From Bacteroidota bacterium (lineage in GTDB: Bacteria > Bacteroidota > Bacteroidia > Chitinophagales > Chitinophagaceae): a DNA stretch of 64,000 nt. Shown here piece after piece: positions 52,940 to 63,100 of this stretch (position 1 is the first letter of the stretch; each line of letters starts with the position of its first letter). The stretch spans positions 62,001 through 126,000 of the forward strand of contig JAFEAJ010000001.1 in assembly GCA_018266455.1 (NCBI GenBank), written 5' to 3'. Both the position numbers and the translations under genes were made by a program. The notes under the pieces are model-generated. The model made no database searches, had not been told where the DNA came from, and was given only the letters and a program-made list of their open reading frames with translations.

Positions 52940-53341
52940 TTACCATTCCCTGATTCTCTTTCGCCCGCTTTTAATTTCGGCCTGCTTCTTTTTAGACTCG
53001 ATGCGTTTTTCTTTTACAGCTTTAGATGGTTTGGTGGCTATTCTCTTCTTTTCTTTTTTAAGCGCAAGCTCAATCAATACGTTCATTTTCCTTATCACCT
53101 CTTCTTTATTGCTTAACTGAGTCCTGTGAACCTGAGACTTTATTAAAAGCATGCCCTCCCCATTTATTTTTTTAGAAAGTTTTTGATGTACTGCTTGCTT
53201 TTGTTCATCCGTCAATAATAACGAATCCTCAATATTGAAATACCCTTCAACCATCGTCTCCACTTTATTCACATTTTGCCCGCCTTTGCCGCCGCTCCTC
53301 GCAGTGTGGAACTTAATTTCTTTTGAAACATCTATCTTCAT
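52940..53341 (-). CDS. arfB: Peptidyl-tRNA hydrolase ArfB (ribosome rescue)
   Basis: A 133-aa protein of the class-I release factor family without decoding domain. The catalytic GGQ lies in ARSGGKGGQNVNKVET and the C-terminus is a long basic tail (KKKQAEIKSGRKRIREW) that enters the empty mRNA channel. It frees stalled non-stop ribosomes. It is divergent from dtd with a 31-bp gap. Confidence 0.93.
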   Translation of the reverse strand: MKIDVSKEIKFHTARSGGKGGQNVNKVETMVEGYFNIEDSLLLTDEQKQAVHQKLSKKINGEGMLLIKSQVHRTQLSNKEEVIRKMNVLIELALKKEKKRIATKPSKAVKEKRIESKKKQAEIKSGRKRIREW

Positions 53342-53372
53342 ATTTCAAAAATACAATTAAAAGAATTGAGAA

Positions 53373-53825
53373 ATGCGGGCAGTATTACAAAGGGTAAGCC
53401 AGGCAAGCGTTATCATAAACAATACCGTCAAATCAAAAATTAATAAAGGGATATTGGTCCTGTTGGGTATTGAAGATGCAGATTCAAAAGAAGATATTGA
53501 ATGGCTGAGCTCGAAAATTTGCAACCTGCGCATCTTTGATGATAAAAATGGCGTGATGAATATTTCACTAAAAGATGCTGGTGGAGATATTTTGCTGGTG
53601 AGCCAGTTTACTTTGCACGCATCCGTAAAAAAGGGCAACCGCCCATCTTATATTCGCGCAAGCAAACCGGAAATGGCCATTCCACTATATGAAAAGATGA
53701 TTGCACAATTAGAAATTGATTCAGGAAAAAAAATTTTAACCGGAGAATTCGGCGCTGACATGAAAGTTGCATTAATGAATGACGGCCCGGTTACGATTAT
53801 TATTGACACTAAAAGCAAAGTATAA
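53373..53825 (+). CDS. dtd: D-aminoacyl-tRNA deacylase
   Basis: A 150-aa enzyme that removes D-amino acids (and glycine from tRNA-Ala) from tRNA. MRAVLQRVSQASVII at the N-terminus, LLVSQFTLHA (oxyanion Ser-Gln), the RPSYIRASKPEMA segment and GEFGADMKVALMNDGPVTI (catalytic Thr region) identify DTD. It heads a tight unit with phzF (3-bp gap). Confidence 0.96.
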   Translation: MRAVLQRVSQASVIINNTVKSKINKGILVLLGIEDADSKEDIEWLSSKICNLRIFDDKNGVMNISLKDAGGDILLVSQFTLHASVKKGNRPSYIRASKPEMAIPLYEKMIAQLEIDSGKKILTGEFGADMKVALMNDGPVTIIIDTKSKV

Positions 53826-53828
53826 TGT

Positions 53829-54614
53829 ATGGAACTGAAAGTGTATGTCGTTAATGCATTTGCAGGATCGGTGTTCGGCGGAAACCCTGCCGCAGTGATC
53901 AGTTTACAGGAATGGCTAACCGAAGATATGATGCAGCAAATCGCCATGCAGCACAATCTTGCTGAAACGGCTTTTATTGCGCCCTTTGAAAATGATTATG
54001 CCATTCGTTGGTTTACCCCTGCTGTTGAAGTGGCGTTGTGCGGGCATGCCACGCTGGCTTCTGCCCATGTTTTCTTTAATCATCTTTTCTATAATAAAGA
54101 CAAAATCACTTTTCATTCAAAAAGCGGGCCTTTGCATGTTTTCAAAAAAAATGATGGCATGCTGATGCTGGATTTCCCGGCAGACAGCTTTAAAAAAACC
54201 GATATGGTGCCGGCTATTGAAGAAGGATTAAAAACAAAACCTTTGGAAGTGTATAAAGGCTCTACAGATTATATGGCCGTGCTGGAAAGCCAGGCGGCCA
54301 TTGAAAGGCTTTCTCCTGATTTCAAAATACTGGCGCAATTAGAATCAAGGGGGGTTATTGCCACTGCAAAAGGCGATCGCACAGATTTCGTATCGCGCTG
54401 CTTTTTCCCCCAGTCCGGCATTGATGAAGACCCCGTTACCGGTTCAGCGCACACGCTGATGGCGCCTTACTGGGCAGCCAGGTTGGGCAAAAAAAAATTA
54501 TCAGCCATACAATTGTCAAAACGAAAAGGATACCTGGAATGCGAGACAAAAGGCAACAGGGTTTTCATCAGTGGCCATGCCAGGACTTACCTGGAAGGAA
54601 CTATTTATATTTGA
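53829..54614 (+). CDS. PhzF family isomerase
   Basis: A 261-aa PhzF/diaminopimelate-epimerase-fold protein. The active-site Glu is in QHNLAETAFI; the cavity residues in FTPAVEVALCGHATLASA and DPVTGSAHTLMAPYW are family typical. The substrate is unknown; most members outside phenazine clusters act on unidentified acids. It lies 3 bp after dtd. Confidence 0.92.
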   Translation: MELKVYVVNAFAGSVFGGNPAAVISLQEWLTEDMMQQIAMQHNLAETAFIAPFENDYAIRWFTPAVEVALCGHATLASAHVFFNHLFYNKDKITFHSKSGPLHVFKKNDGMLMLDFPADSFKKTDMVPAIEEGLKTKPLEVYKGSTDYMAVLESQAAIERLSPDFKILAQLESRGVIATAKGDRTDFVSRCFFPQSGIDEDPVTGSAHTLMAPYWAARLGKKKLSAIQLSKRKGYLECETKGNRVFISGHARTYLEGTIYI

Positions 54615-54751
54615 GTTCGAAACAAACCAAGAATTAGGAATGGATTTCATAAATTCATAGCTTACCATTTGTATCCATGGCCTAACAGGAAAAAATTAAG
54701 CAAGATGCTTAATACAGATTTTTTAAAGCAATTGCTACTAAAACTTAACAG

Positions 54752-55087
54752 GTGCAGGACATTTCCATTAGAAAAGCACAGCAAACCGTTGACCATTGGA
54801 TAAAAACCGTGGGCGTTCGTTATTTCAGCGAACTGACCAATATGGCAATCCTTACCGAAGAAGTGGGTGAAGTGGCCAGGTTGATGAGCCGTTTATACGG
54901 CGACCAGTCGTTCAAAGAATCCGATAAAGAGAAAATATTGGCAGATGAGCTTGCTGATGTTCTTTGGGTGTTAATATGCATCGCCAACCAAACCGGGATA
55001 GACCTTACAGATGCATTGAAAAAAAATTTTGAAAAGAAAAACATCCGCGATGCGGAAAGGCATCAGCAAAATAAAAAATTGAAATAA
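54752..55087 (+). CDS. MazG-like nucleotide pyrophosphohydrolase
   Basis: A 111-aa all-alpha NTP pyrophosphatase. The metal-binding EEVGEVARLMSR and, later, ADELADVLWVLICIAN are the characteristic ExxE and ExxD motifs. It starts at GTG 54752; no ATG precedes it in frame after the upstream stop. It probably removes aberrant dNTPs. It is 137 bp downstream of phzF, with no terminator seen between. Confidence 0.9.
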   Translation: MQDISIRKAQQTVDHWIKTVGVRYFSELTNMAILTEEVGEVARLMSRLYGDQSFKESDKEKILADELADVLWVLICIANQTGIDLTDALKKNFEKKNIRDAERHQQNKKLK

Positions 55088-55102
55088 CCACAGTTCCCTT
55101 TT

Positions 55103-56254
55103 TCACCCGGCAACAAAATCAAGCCTGCACAGTTCAGCAGCAGCATGCAGCTTGCCATCCCGTAAATTTTTAGTGAGCTGGATAAGCCTCGGATGATACA
55201 ATTCATAATCCTTCCCGTATACTTCTTTCAGCTTTTCGTTTTCAAGCTCTGAAATTTTTCCATCAAAAGAAACGGCAACGGTAAAAAGATCGAGCAAAAA
55301 ATTTCTTTCCTTCTCATTAATTTTTTGAAGGCATGAAATCAATAAACCCCAATTATCGTATTGCCTGTCCTGGCTAATATGCAGCAAATGCTGAAAGCGC
55401 AATAGCAGCACGATCATGTTGGGATGATAGTTTTTTGCCATGACCACCGCATTGCCGATTGCCCGAAGGCAACCCGATTTTGCTTCGTCGCTCAATTGCT
55501 CCATCAGCCCGTCATGCAGCACATTGTCGGCAATATGGTTGCTCAAAGCGAAGCCCATCAGCCTCAGCCTGGCTTCAGTTACCACACGATGCAGCACAAC
55601 CCCGTTCCAAAAACATTCTACGGGCAGTGCAATGTAGTTGACTGAGATGCCTGCTATAGCTTCACCAAAGCTCCATCTCAGCAAGAATTTTGAAATAAAA
55701 TTGGTGATAACGATTTTTAGCTTGTACAATAACCCAAGTATAAACAAGTTCCGCTTAGAAATACGCTCAAAGGGATCAATGCCTAATATTTCCATTTCAG
55801 GGTCTGGCAATTCCAGCGCAGCCCTTGCAAGGATGTTGGTCACATTAAAAGGGCCTTTAGATAGAAAGTCATTTTTATGAGCGTGTATATTTATTAGCCT
55901 GCTTACGCTATGAACAGCATGCAGGGCAATAATAAAAAGAAGGTAAAACTCAATGGCAACTGATATCAAAGTAGCCCCCGCCACCCAGCCATATTGAACC
56001 AGGAAAGGTTCATTGTGCTCCAGTACATCAATATAAACAGTAGGCCAAACGCAGACCAGCCCGGTCAATGCAGAAAGCAAGATGCCCCTTACTGAAATGC
56101 GGTCTATTCTTTTATTCAGTTCTTCATCTGTAAAATCAAAAACATTATGGCCCAACTCGCGCCTGCCGAAAATGCCGAGATAATAAACCCCAAATTTCTC
56201 CAGCCAGGGCTGCTTTTTCTTTTTAAACCCGATAGCAAGTGGCATAAGCAACAT
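55103..56254 (-). CDS. LBF_2804-like membrane protein
   Basis: A 383-aa protein with three or four hydrophobic segments in the first half (about 55-115 and 175-225) and a soluble helical C-terminal region (FLLDLFTVAVSFDGKISELENE) resembling a TerB-like domain. The overall sequence matches proteins annotated LBF_2804 in Bacteroidota and Leptospira, as I remember. Function unknown. It converges with mazG and is divergent from glyS, whose start lies 76 bp away. Confidence 0.75.
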   Translation of the reverse strand: MLLMPLAIGFKKKKQPWLEKFGVYYLGIFGRRELGHNVFDFTDEELNKRIDRISVRGILLSALTGLVCVWPTVYIDVLEHNEPFLVQYGWVAGATLISVAIEFYLLFIIALHAVHSVSRLINIHAHKNDFLSKGPFNVTNILARAALELPDPEMEILGIDPFERISKRNLFILGLLYKLKIVITNFISKFLLRWSFGEAIAGISVNYIALPVECFWNGVVLHRVVTEARLRLMGFALSNHIADNVLHDGLMEQLSDEAKSGCLRAIGNAVVMAKNYHPNMIVLLLRFQHLLHISQDRQYDNWGLLISCLQKINEKERNFLLDLFTVAVSFDGKISELENEKLKEVYGKDYELYHPRLIQLTKNLRDGKLHAAAELCRLDFVAG

Positions 56255-56330
56255 TTGTTATTGGTGCAATTTAGTGGTTGCCCTTAAACCCCGGCCTTTT
56301 CAACAGGAAAATTTTACCTTTGCGCCCACT

Positions 56331-57788
56331 ATGGCAAACGATCACAAGAAGTTCCAGGCGATTATTTCGCATTGCAAAGAATACGGTTTCATTTTCCCTT
56401 CAAGCGAAATCTATGATGGGCTGAGCGCAGTATATGATTACGGCCAATGGGGAAGCGAGCTGAAAAAGAACATCAAAGATTATTGGTGGAAAAGCATGAC
56501 CCAATTGCATGAAAACATTGTGGGCATTGATGCTGCCATTTTTATGCACCCCACCACCTGGAAAGCCAGCGGGCATGTAGATAATTTCAGCGACCCCATG
56601 ATCGATAATAAAGACAGTAAGAAACGTTATCGTGTTGACCATTTGATTGAAAGCTTTGCTGATGAACTGGAAGCAAAAGGCGATACCGAAAAAGCCAAAA
56701 GCTTATTGGAAAAAATGGACAAGCTGATTGCAGCAAGCGATTTTAATGGGCTGAAAGAACTGATTGAGAACAATAAGATCAGGTGTTCGGTTGGCGGAAC
56801 AAGCAACTGGACCGATGTGCGCCAGTTCAATCTTATGTTCTCTACTCAGCTTGGAAGCGTAACTGAAGAAGCCAATGAAATTTATTTAAGGCCCGAAACC
56901 GCGCAGGGTATTTTTGTAAACTTCCTGAATGTGCAAAAAACCGGGAGGATGAAGATACCTTTTGGGATTGCACAAATTGGAAAAGCCTTTCGTAATGAAA
57001 TCGTGGCCAGGCAATTCATCTTCCGCATGCGCGAGTTCGAGCAAATGGAGATGCAATTCTTTATTCGTCCGGGCACACAAAAAGAGTGGTATGAGTTCTG
57101 GAAGAAAGAAAGATTGAAATGGCATTTGAGCCTTGGCACCGAAAAAGAGAAATACCGTTTTCATGACCACGTAAAGCTGGCCCACTATGCAGATGCCGCA
57201 TGCGATATTGAATATGATTTCCCCATTGGCTTTAAAGAAGTAGAAGGCATTCATTCAAGAACTGATTTCGATTTGCGCAACCACCAGGAGTACAGTAAAA
57301 AGAAGATGCAATACTTCGACAACGACCTTGATGCCACCGGCAAGCCCTATGGCAACTACATCCCTTATGTTATCGAGACTTCCATCGGCCTGGACAGGAT
57401 GTTCCTGCTCATCATCAGCAATGCGTATGCTGAAGAAGACCTGAGCACCCCTGATAAACAAGACAGCCGCACAGTGTTGAAAATACCTCCCATACTGGCG
57501 CCCGTTAAGCTCGGCATTCTGCCTTTAGTGAGAAAAGATGGATTGCCTGAAATAGCGAGGCAAATAATGGATGATTGCAAAAATGCTTTCCGTTGCTTTT
57601 ATGAAGAAAAGGACACTATAGGAAAACGTTACCGCCGCATGGATGCTATCGGAACTCCATTCTGTATCACCGTCGATCACCAAACCAAAGAAGATAACAC
57701 GGTGACCATCCGCTACCGCGACAGCATGAAGCAGGAACGCATTCCTATTCACACAATTAAGAGCATTGTGGATAAACAAATTTCATAG
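56331..57788 (+). CDS. glyS: Glycyl-tRNA synthetase (dimeric, GlyQS type)
   Basis: A 485-aa class II synthetase. SSEIYDGLSAVYDYGQWGSELKKN, motif 2 (FRNEIVARQFIFRMREFEQ) and motif 3 (TSIGLDRMFLLIISNAY), with a C-terminal anticodon-binding domain (LGILPLVRKDGLPEIARQIM), identify the eukaryotic/archaeal-like homodimeric enzyme. ATG 56331 is preferred; a GTG 57 bp upstream in frame adds a tail without homology. TACCTTTG, an exact -7 box, lies 8 nt before the ATG, which suggests a very short or absent leader. Confidence 0.95.
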   Translation: MANDHKKFQAIISHCKEYGFIFPSSEIYDGLSAVYDYGQWGSELKKNIKDYWWKSMTQLHENIVGIDAAIFMHPTTWKASGHVDNFSDPMIDNKDSKKRYRVDHLIESFADELEAKGDTEKAKSLLEKMDKLIAASDFNGLKELIENNKIRCSVGGTSNWTDVRQFNLMFSTQLGSVTEEANEIYLRPETAQGIFVNFLNVQKTGRMKIPFGIAQIGKAFRNEIVARQFIFRMREFEQMEMQFFIRPGTQKEWYEFWKKERLKWHLSLGTEKEKYRFHDHVKLAHYADAACDIEYDFPIGFKEVEGIHSRTDFDLRNHQEYSKKKMQYFDNDLDATGKPYGNYIPYVIETSIGLDRMFLLIISNAYAEEDLSTPDKQDSRTVLKIPPILAPVKLGILPLVRKDGLPEIARQIMDDCKNAFRCFYEEKDTIGKRYRRMDAIGTPFCITVDHQTKEDNTVTIRYRDSMKQERIPIHTIKSIVDKQIS

Positions 57789-57898
57789 GGCTTTTTCCTA
57801 ATATCTATCTTAGATTTAAAATATGTATGCACACATACGTGCACGTTGCATATTGCTATACCCATTTGTGTTTACTTACTAACCTCAATTAAATTATC

Positions 57899-58273
57899 AT
57901 GCTTACGCTTGAATTCCCGGTCAATGCGCTCATCCTGCTGGCGATCTCCGCTATTTCCATGCTCATCGGTTTTAGTTATGGGAGAGCACAGGTTTTAAAA
58001 ATCCGTAAAAAGCTTTTAAAAACCGAAACTGAAATGATCAACAGCCATGCTGAAATTCTTGAAATGCAAAAAGAATACATCAACATGGAAATAAGGTTGC
58101 GGGCTGTTAAGGATCCTGTAATTGTAATGGCCAGCACAAACGAAGCTGCCGTTAAGGAAAAAATGCCTGATGGCTCATTAAGGAAAAAAATGCTCGCTAA
58201 AGATTTTTCGCCCGGCAGCAAAGAAAGCCATAGCCGCATTTATGACAACCGGCTGAATAAAAAAATTGGCTGA
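57899..58273 (+). CDS. Hypothetical protein with one membrane helix and coiled coil
   Basis: A 124-aa protein: an N-terminal helix (about 7-28) followed by a Lys/Glu-rich helical region with heptad-like leucines (LKIRKKLLKTETEMINSHAEI) that predicts a short coiled coil, and a polar, probably disordered C-terminus. No family recognised. It is 110 bp after glyS and 70 bp before the DUF4440 gene. Confidence 0.5.
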   Translation: MLTLEFPVNALILLAISAISMLIGFSYGRAQVLKIRKKLLKTETEMINSHAEILEMQKEYINMEIRLRAVKDPVIVMASTNEAAVKEKMPDGSLRKKMLAKDFSPGSKESHSRIYDNRLNKKIG

Positions 58274-58343
58274 GCAAAAGCTTGATTTGAATGAATACTT
58301 GCATGTTGGCTGCAAGCTTTATAAAACTACCAAACTAAGCCAT

Positions 58344-58790
58344 ATGAAAACATTCGTGACCTTATTGCTAATAAGCCTATACCTCCTTTCTTCGTGCAAA
58401 CAGGAAGTAGACTATGCTAAAGCCGAAGAATACATAAGAGAATCCGAAAGACAATGGGCAGAATCTGTAGCTTCCGGCGACACCAATATAATTAAAAGGA
58501 TCATCGCTGAAGACTTTGTAGGTGTTTCCCCTGAAGGAGAACAATATGGCAAGGCAGCAATGATCAAAGAAACAGGTACTGCCCCACAAAGATTTCTTTC
58601 TAATCACCTAAATGATATAAAAATTCGCTTCTATGGCAATTTTGCTATAGCACAAGGCGATGAAACCTGGGTTAAAAGGGCAGGCTCTTCAACGGCACGG
58701 TTTGTCTGGACAGACACCTGGATATTTAGAGACAACAAATGGGAAATATTAGCAGCTGAAGATTTAATTGCACCGGTTCGTCCCAAGTAA
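58344..58790 (+). CDS. SnoaL-like/DUF4440 lipoprotein
   Basis: A 148-aa lipoprotein: the type II signal is MKTFVTLLLISLYLLSSC. The mature domain is an NTF2-like fold (SERQWAESVASGDTNIIKRI, FVGVSPEGEQYGKAAMI, IFRDNKWEILAAED), matching DUF4440. These often bind small ligands or are orphan enzymes. ATG 58344 is chosen because it alone gives the lipobox; the frame is open upstream to 58266. Confidence 0.85.
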   Translation: MKTFVTLLLISLYLLSSCKQEVDYAKAEEYIRESERQWAESVASGDTNIIKRIIAEDFVGVSPEGEQYGKAAMIKETGTAPQRFLSNHLNDIKIRFYGNFAIAQGDETWVKRAGSSTARFVWTDTWIFRDNKWEILAAEDLIAPVRPK

Positions 58791-58965
58791 TGTACCCGCA
58801 GCTAACCTCGCATTGGCGCATTGTCGGCGGACAGTAATGCCCGCATCAACTTCGCTTACCCTTCAATTTCAGTCCGGGTTTGATTGCTATGGACTAAAAA
58901 ATATATTTTAGAGTTTTTATGTGCCGGCGAAACAGGTGTTCCCCACAAAGCGCCAATGCATTCCG

Positions 58966-59733
58966 CTAACCATACAATTCCTGGTGAATGGCTTTTTTAT
59001 GATATCCAAGTGCCTGTATCCTGTGCTTTGCCTCATCAACCATATTTCTCCATCCGCACAAATAAAATGAAGCGGGTTTTAATATAGCAGCTTCATCTGC
59101 CAACCCCAATTGCATATTATTCCTGCAAACTTCTTCATATACTGCATGAACATACCCAGTTCGGAAAGGTTGGCCACCAGAGCCCTGGGTTTCTCTTGAA
59201 AAAACAGGGATATAATGAAAGCCCTGCATTTTTCCTTCCATCTCTTCAAGTTCTTTTCTATACAGGCTGTCGCTGAATTTACGGCAGCCAAAAATTAGGT
59301 ACACATCACCGTGGGGAACATGGTGGTTGAAGATGTAATGGGACATAGAACGGAAAGGAGCTATGCCGGTACCTGTGCAAATGAAAAACAAATCTTTTTC
59401 GATTTTTTCAGGCAATGTAAATACGCCTTGAGGGCCGCGCAACGTCAGTTCCGATCCAACGCCCACCTCATTGAACAAATAATGGGTGCCAGCCCCGTCT
59501 TCCAGGTAAACGATTACCAGCTCAACAACGTTGGTGCCATCCGGCCAGGAAGCAATGGAATAGCTGCGCCAGCGCTTATTGGGCTTTTCATGAATGGGTA
59601 GGTCGAGCGTTATAAATTGCCCGGGCTTAAAATCGAATGACTTCATGCCCTGCATTTCAATCCAAAAACGGCGGGTACCGGGGGTTTCATTTTCAATTCT
59701 TATTACTTTTCCTGTTTGCCAAGGTTGCAACAT
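58966..59733 (-). CDS. Ferredoxin/flavodoxin-NADP+ reductase family oxidoreductase
   Basis: A 255-aa FAD/NAD(P)-binding reductase. The FAD motif RSYSIAS follows FKPGQFITLDLP, the NADPH site appears as FICTGTGIAPFRSM and LIFGCRK, and the C-terminal FYLCGWRNMVDEAKHRI is usual for the FNR family. It probably transfers electrons between NADPH and an iron-sulfur or haem partner. Its gene ends only ~175 bp from the convergent DUF4440 gene. No neighbour indicates the partner. Confidence 0.9.
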   Translation of the reverse strand: MLQPWQTGKVIRIENETPGTRRFWIEMQGMKSFDFKPGQFITLDLPIHEKPNKRWRSYSIASWPDGTNVVELVIVYLEDGAGTHYLFNEVGVGSELTLRGPQGVFTLPEKIEKDLFFICTGTGIAPFRSMSHYIFNHHVPHGDVYLIFGCRKFSDSLYRKELEEMEGKMQGFHYIPVFSRETQGSGGQPFRTGYVHAVYEEVCRNNMQLGLADEAAILKPASFYLCGWRNMVDEAKHRIQALGYHKKAIHQELYG

Positions 59734-60105
59734 TCGTTAGCGATGGTTTAAATTTTTAATAAAAAGAGCAGACCGGTTGATCTGCTCACCTATCTTGCCA
59801 ATAATGGCAAGCAATCGAACAGGCTAATATATATGATTATTCTATACCAATGAAAATATCTCAAATTATTTTTAAAATGGCCCGAGGCGCACCGCCAGTA
59901 AAAGTTTAGGATCAGTTTAAGATCATAATTGCAAATAAGAAAGAGCCTGACGGCTTAAGCAGCAATTATAAAGTTTTAAACAGTTATGCAAAGCCGCCCG
60001 GTGCCTTTAATAACTGTTCTTTAAAAATTTCTTAGAGAGGGTTGCACTACTTCTATAACGGAAAATAAATACCGGCATTATAAATTGCCGGCATTTATTG
60101 AACGA
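59734..60105. other. 372-bp spacer with hairpins
   Basis: It separates two minus-strand genes. GAGCAGA/TCTGCTC (59768-59789) and TTGCCA/TGGCAA (59797-59812) form small hairpins in the probable leader or promoter region of the reductase gene. The right end holds the subtilase terminator. No coding frame was recognised. Confidence 0.5.
60064..60099 (-). terminator. Intrinsic terminator of the T9SS subtilase gene
   Basis: On the minus strand the 14-bp stem AATAAATGCCGGCA pairs with TGCCGGTATTTATT (one mismatch) across an 8-nt loop and is followed by TTTC. It begins 6 bp after the stop codon. Confidence 0.75.
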
Positions 60106-63100
60106 TTATTTAGTTATCAATACTTTTTTCTTATACAATTTACTCCCTTCTCTAATAACCAGGATATATATCCCCGTTACGAGCGAGTTCACATTCACTT
60201 GTGTGCTGAACAATCCTGATGCGGAATAATTCTGAGAGAAATATCTTCTTCCCAATAAATCAAAAACCTCTATTTGAAAATTTCCTGTGCTCCCGGCATT
60301 GAACAAAATATTTAGGTTGCTCCCCGGTGTTACCGGGTTGGGCCACACATTGAAACTGAGGTTGGAAGGAACAGAAACGGTTACGGCCGTCCTGTCACTA
60401 ACACAATCGGCAGTTTGAACTTTCATATCGTAGAGGTAATAATAATAGCTTTGATATTGATTAGGGTTGCTTGCTGAAGTGGCACTATTGCCTGTTATAG
60501 ATATTACGTTTGGTATAGTAAATGGATATGGGTTTCCGGTAATATTATTATTTCTGAAAATGGAAGCAGTTGCAATAGCTGTTTTATCAATTGTAGCATC
60601 AATAGTGCTATCTAAAATTAAATGTTTACCAGCAGGTAATGAAAGGTTTATATAAAACACAGCTCCGTTATCAGCAGGATTGTTCCCACTAACTGATCCT
60701 GGCTTCGGCGTAGGACTTGTAGCATAAACGTCAATGATTGTATTACTAAGAACTCTGTAAAAGTATGAACCGTCAGGCTGTGTATCCAGTGTGTCAATGA
60801 CCATCAGTTGAATTTTCCCCGGATTTCCTGTAAATAACTTTGCGCTATTTAGGACAATAGGAACTTTTGCATCATACGCTAAGAAATTGTTTCCCGGACT
60901 TTGATACCCTCCCCCGCTTCCGCTTTGGTAATCATTTTTTGATTTCACGCCTACAGTTCCTTTAATCCCTTCGCCAACATAAAATGTATTTCCGGCGGGA
61001 ACGGAATTTAATGTGAGCAATGTATCTGTAGATGCAAATAAAGCTGTGTCACTTGTTGCGCTCGCATACCAGAAATAAATTGAGCTCGGATTTGGATTAG
61101 TGACTGTCAAATGAAGTGTGTCTCCACTAACAGTCGCAGTCGCTTCAGGTGCAGCAGGTGCGGCAGCAATGCTAACGGTGCTTGTTAAAGTATCGTTCGC
61201 ACTATTTTGATCTGTTGCAGAAGTTACAAAAGCGGAAACATTATAATTTGCTCCAGAAGCAGTTGCTACAGTTGTTTGGAAAGTATAGGTCACTAAAAAA
61301 CCGGGCGGGATTTTTCCCGGGTAAACTTCGTTTAATGTTGCCACCGTTGTGCTTCCATTTTTTATCACCGCGCTGACCGGCACTTTTGAAGCAGTATCTG
61401 TTCCGTTGTTACGGATTGCAATGGTTACAAGTTCAGCGTCATCGCTGCAAGCGCCATTTACCGGGGAAATGACTTGTGCAAGCGCCAGGTCGTTAGCAGG
61501 GCTAACAACCAAAACATTAAAATCATCGGTCTCGCCATTTCCATAACTGCCGCAAGCCTGCACTGTGGATGGGTCATTTGTTTCCTGCGCAACAATGCGG
61601 AGCATGGTGAAATTGCCCTTTGTAAGCGATGGAAGGCTGATGGTATCAGTATATACTGCATTGCCACTCATTACACTGCTTTGGGCCGCCAGTTCATTTG
61701 CGTCAAAAACGCCGTTGTTGTTGTAGTCAATAAAAACCTTCACTACTTTATTTGAAACCGATGCATCACAGCTCCCAAGCCTGATCCTGATGGGCAGTTT
61801 TTGTTTTGGCTGGATCTGTATGGTATATTTTGTGTTGTTTATATAGGAAGTGCAGCCTGCAGGGTTCGCAATATTTATATTGCTGATGCCAATGCTGTCA
61901 ATGCGGGTGCCTGCTGTGCTGGTAGGCGCAGAGGCGCAATAAGCCTGCCCGCCAATGCCGCTAACCAATAACGAAAAAGCCTGTTGCCCTCTTGCCAAAG
62001 TTCCTTTATGCGTTATGGTAACAGTGTACGCCTGGCCGGGCACAATGCTGTCCACATTTATTTTTTCCACATTGTCGCGAAAATTATCTCCTCTTGTTGC
62101 CGGGTTCGATGGATTGGCAGGATCGAGCACCCATGGTTTATACACCTGGGCGCCGCTTGTTATGCGCATGTCCAAATCGTTCACCAGCATGGGCGCAGTA
62201 TTGTGCAAAGACTGGGGCACAGCAACAGGAGTCCCCGGGGGGTCGGTCCAAACCAATGTAGCCGCAAGCGGCCCTTTGCCTGATGCAACTACATTGAAGG
62301 TATACGTTGCGCCATTGTTCAATGTGCTTTCAATGATCGTATCAGCTTGCTGGTTATAGGAAGAAGTAATAACATTGGCTCCTTTCAGGGCATCCAATAA
62401 CCCCCATCCATACACGTAATCCGGGCCTTCGGCTGGCCCTGCCTCATCGGCTGTATGAATAGCCAGGGCTTTCAGTGTGGCTGAGCGCATGAACAAAGAA
62501 GGATGCAGCTTATCGTAGTATTCCTGCAATAAATACAGGGAGCCTGTTACATTCGGCGTAGCCATTGAAGTCCCGCTCTGTGTGCTGTATGCCGTAGTTG
62601 AAGTGTTCCAGGTAGAAGTTACGTCAACACCATCCGCAACAACATCCGGTTTTATTCTTCCGTCATTGGTCGGGCCCCACGAACTGAAATAGGCAATGGT
62701 AACATCATTGGGTGAATTATACCCTGCAGGGATGCCATTGACCGCGCCAACAACCAACGTATTTTTTGAATCAGCGGTATTGCTAATACTTGTAAAGTTG
62801 GGGTTATTTCCGAGAATAGCAGAACGCTTGATCTTTGTATTTCCATTGTATAAATAAGAACTGTCCACTGCAGGGCCGTTATACCCTCTTGCATTGCCTG
62901 CAGCAACATCAATAAGGTAATAAGGGGCATTATATGCAATAGAATCGTACAATTGAGCATTTTTGTCATAGTACCCAAAACCATACGCGTCACTTTTGCT
63001 GACAGTGGTATCACCGTACCAATTCCAGTTGGTGCCGTCAAAAGTCCACCCTGACCCCGATAAAAACCCGTAAGAATGGTTGGAAATAAGAAGGGCCGGG

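Noticed and set aside
56274..56330. Extended glycyl-tRNA synthetase start at GTG 56274
   Set aside because: The extension has no family resemblance, and an exact -7 promoter box lies inside it.
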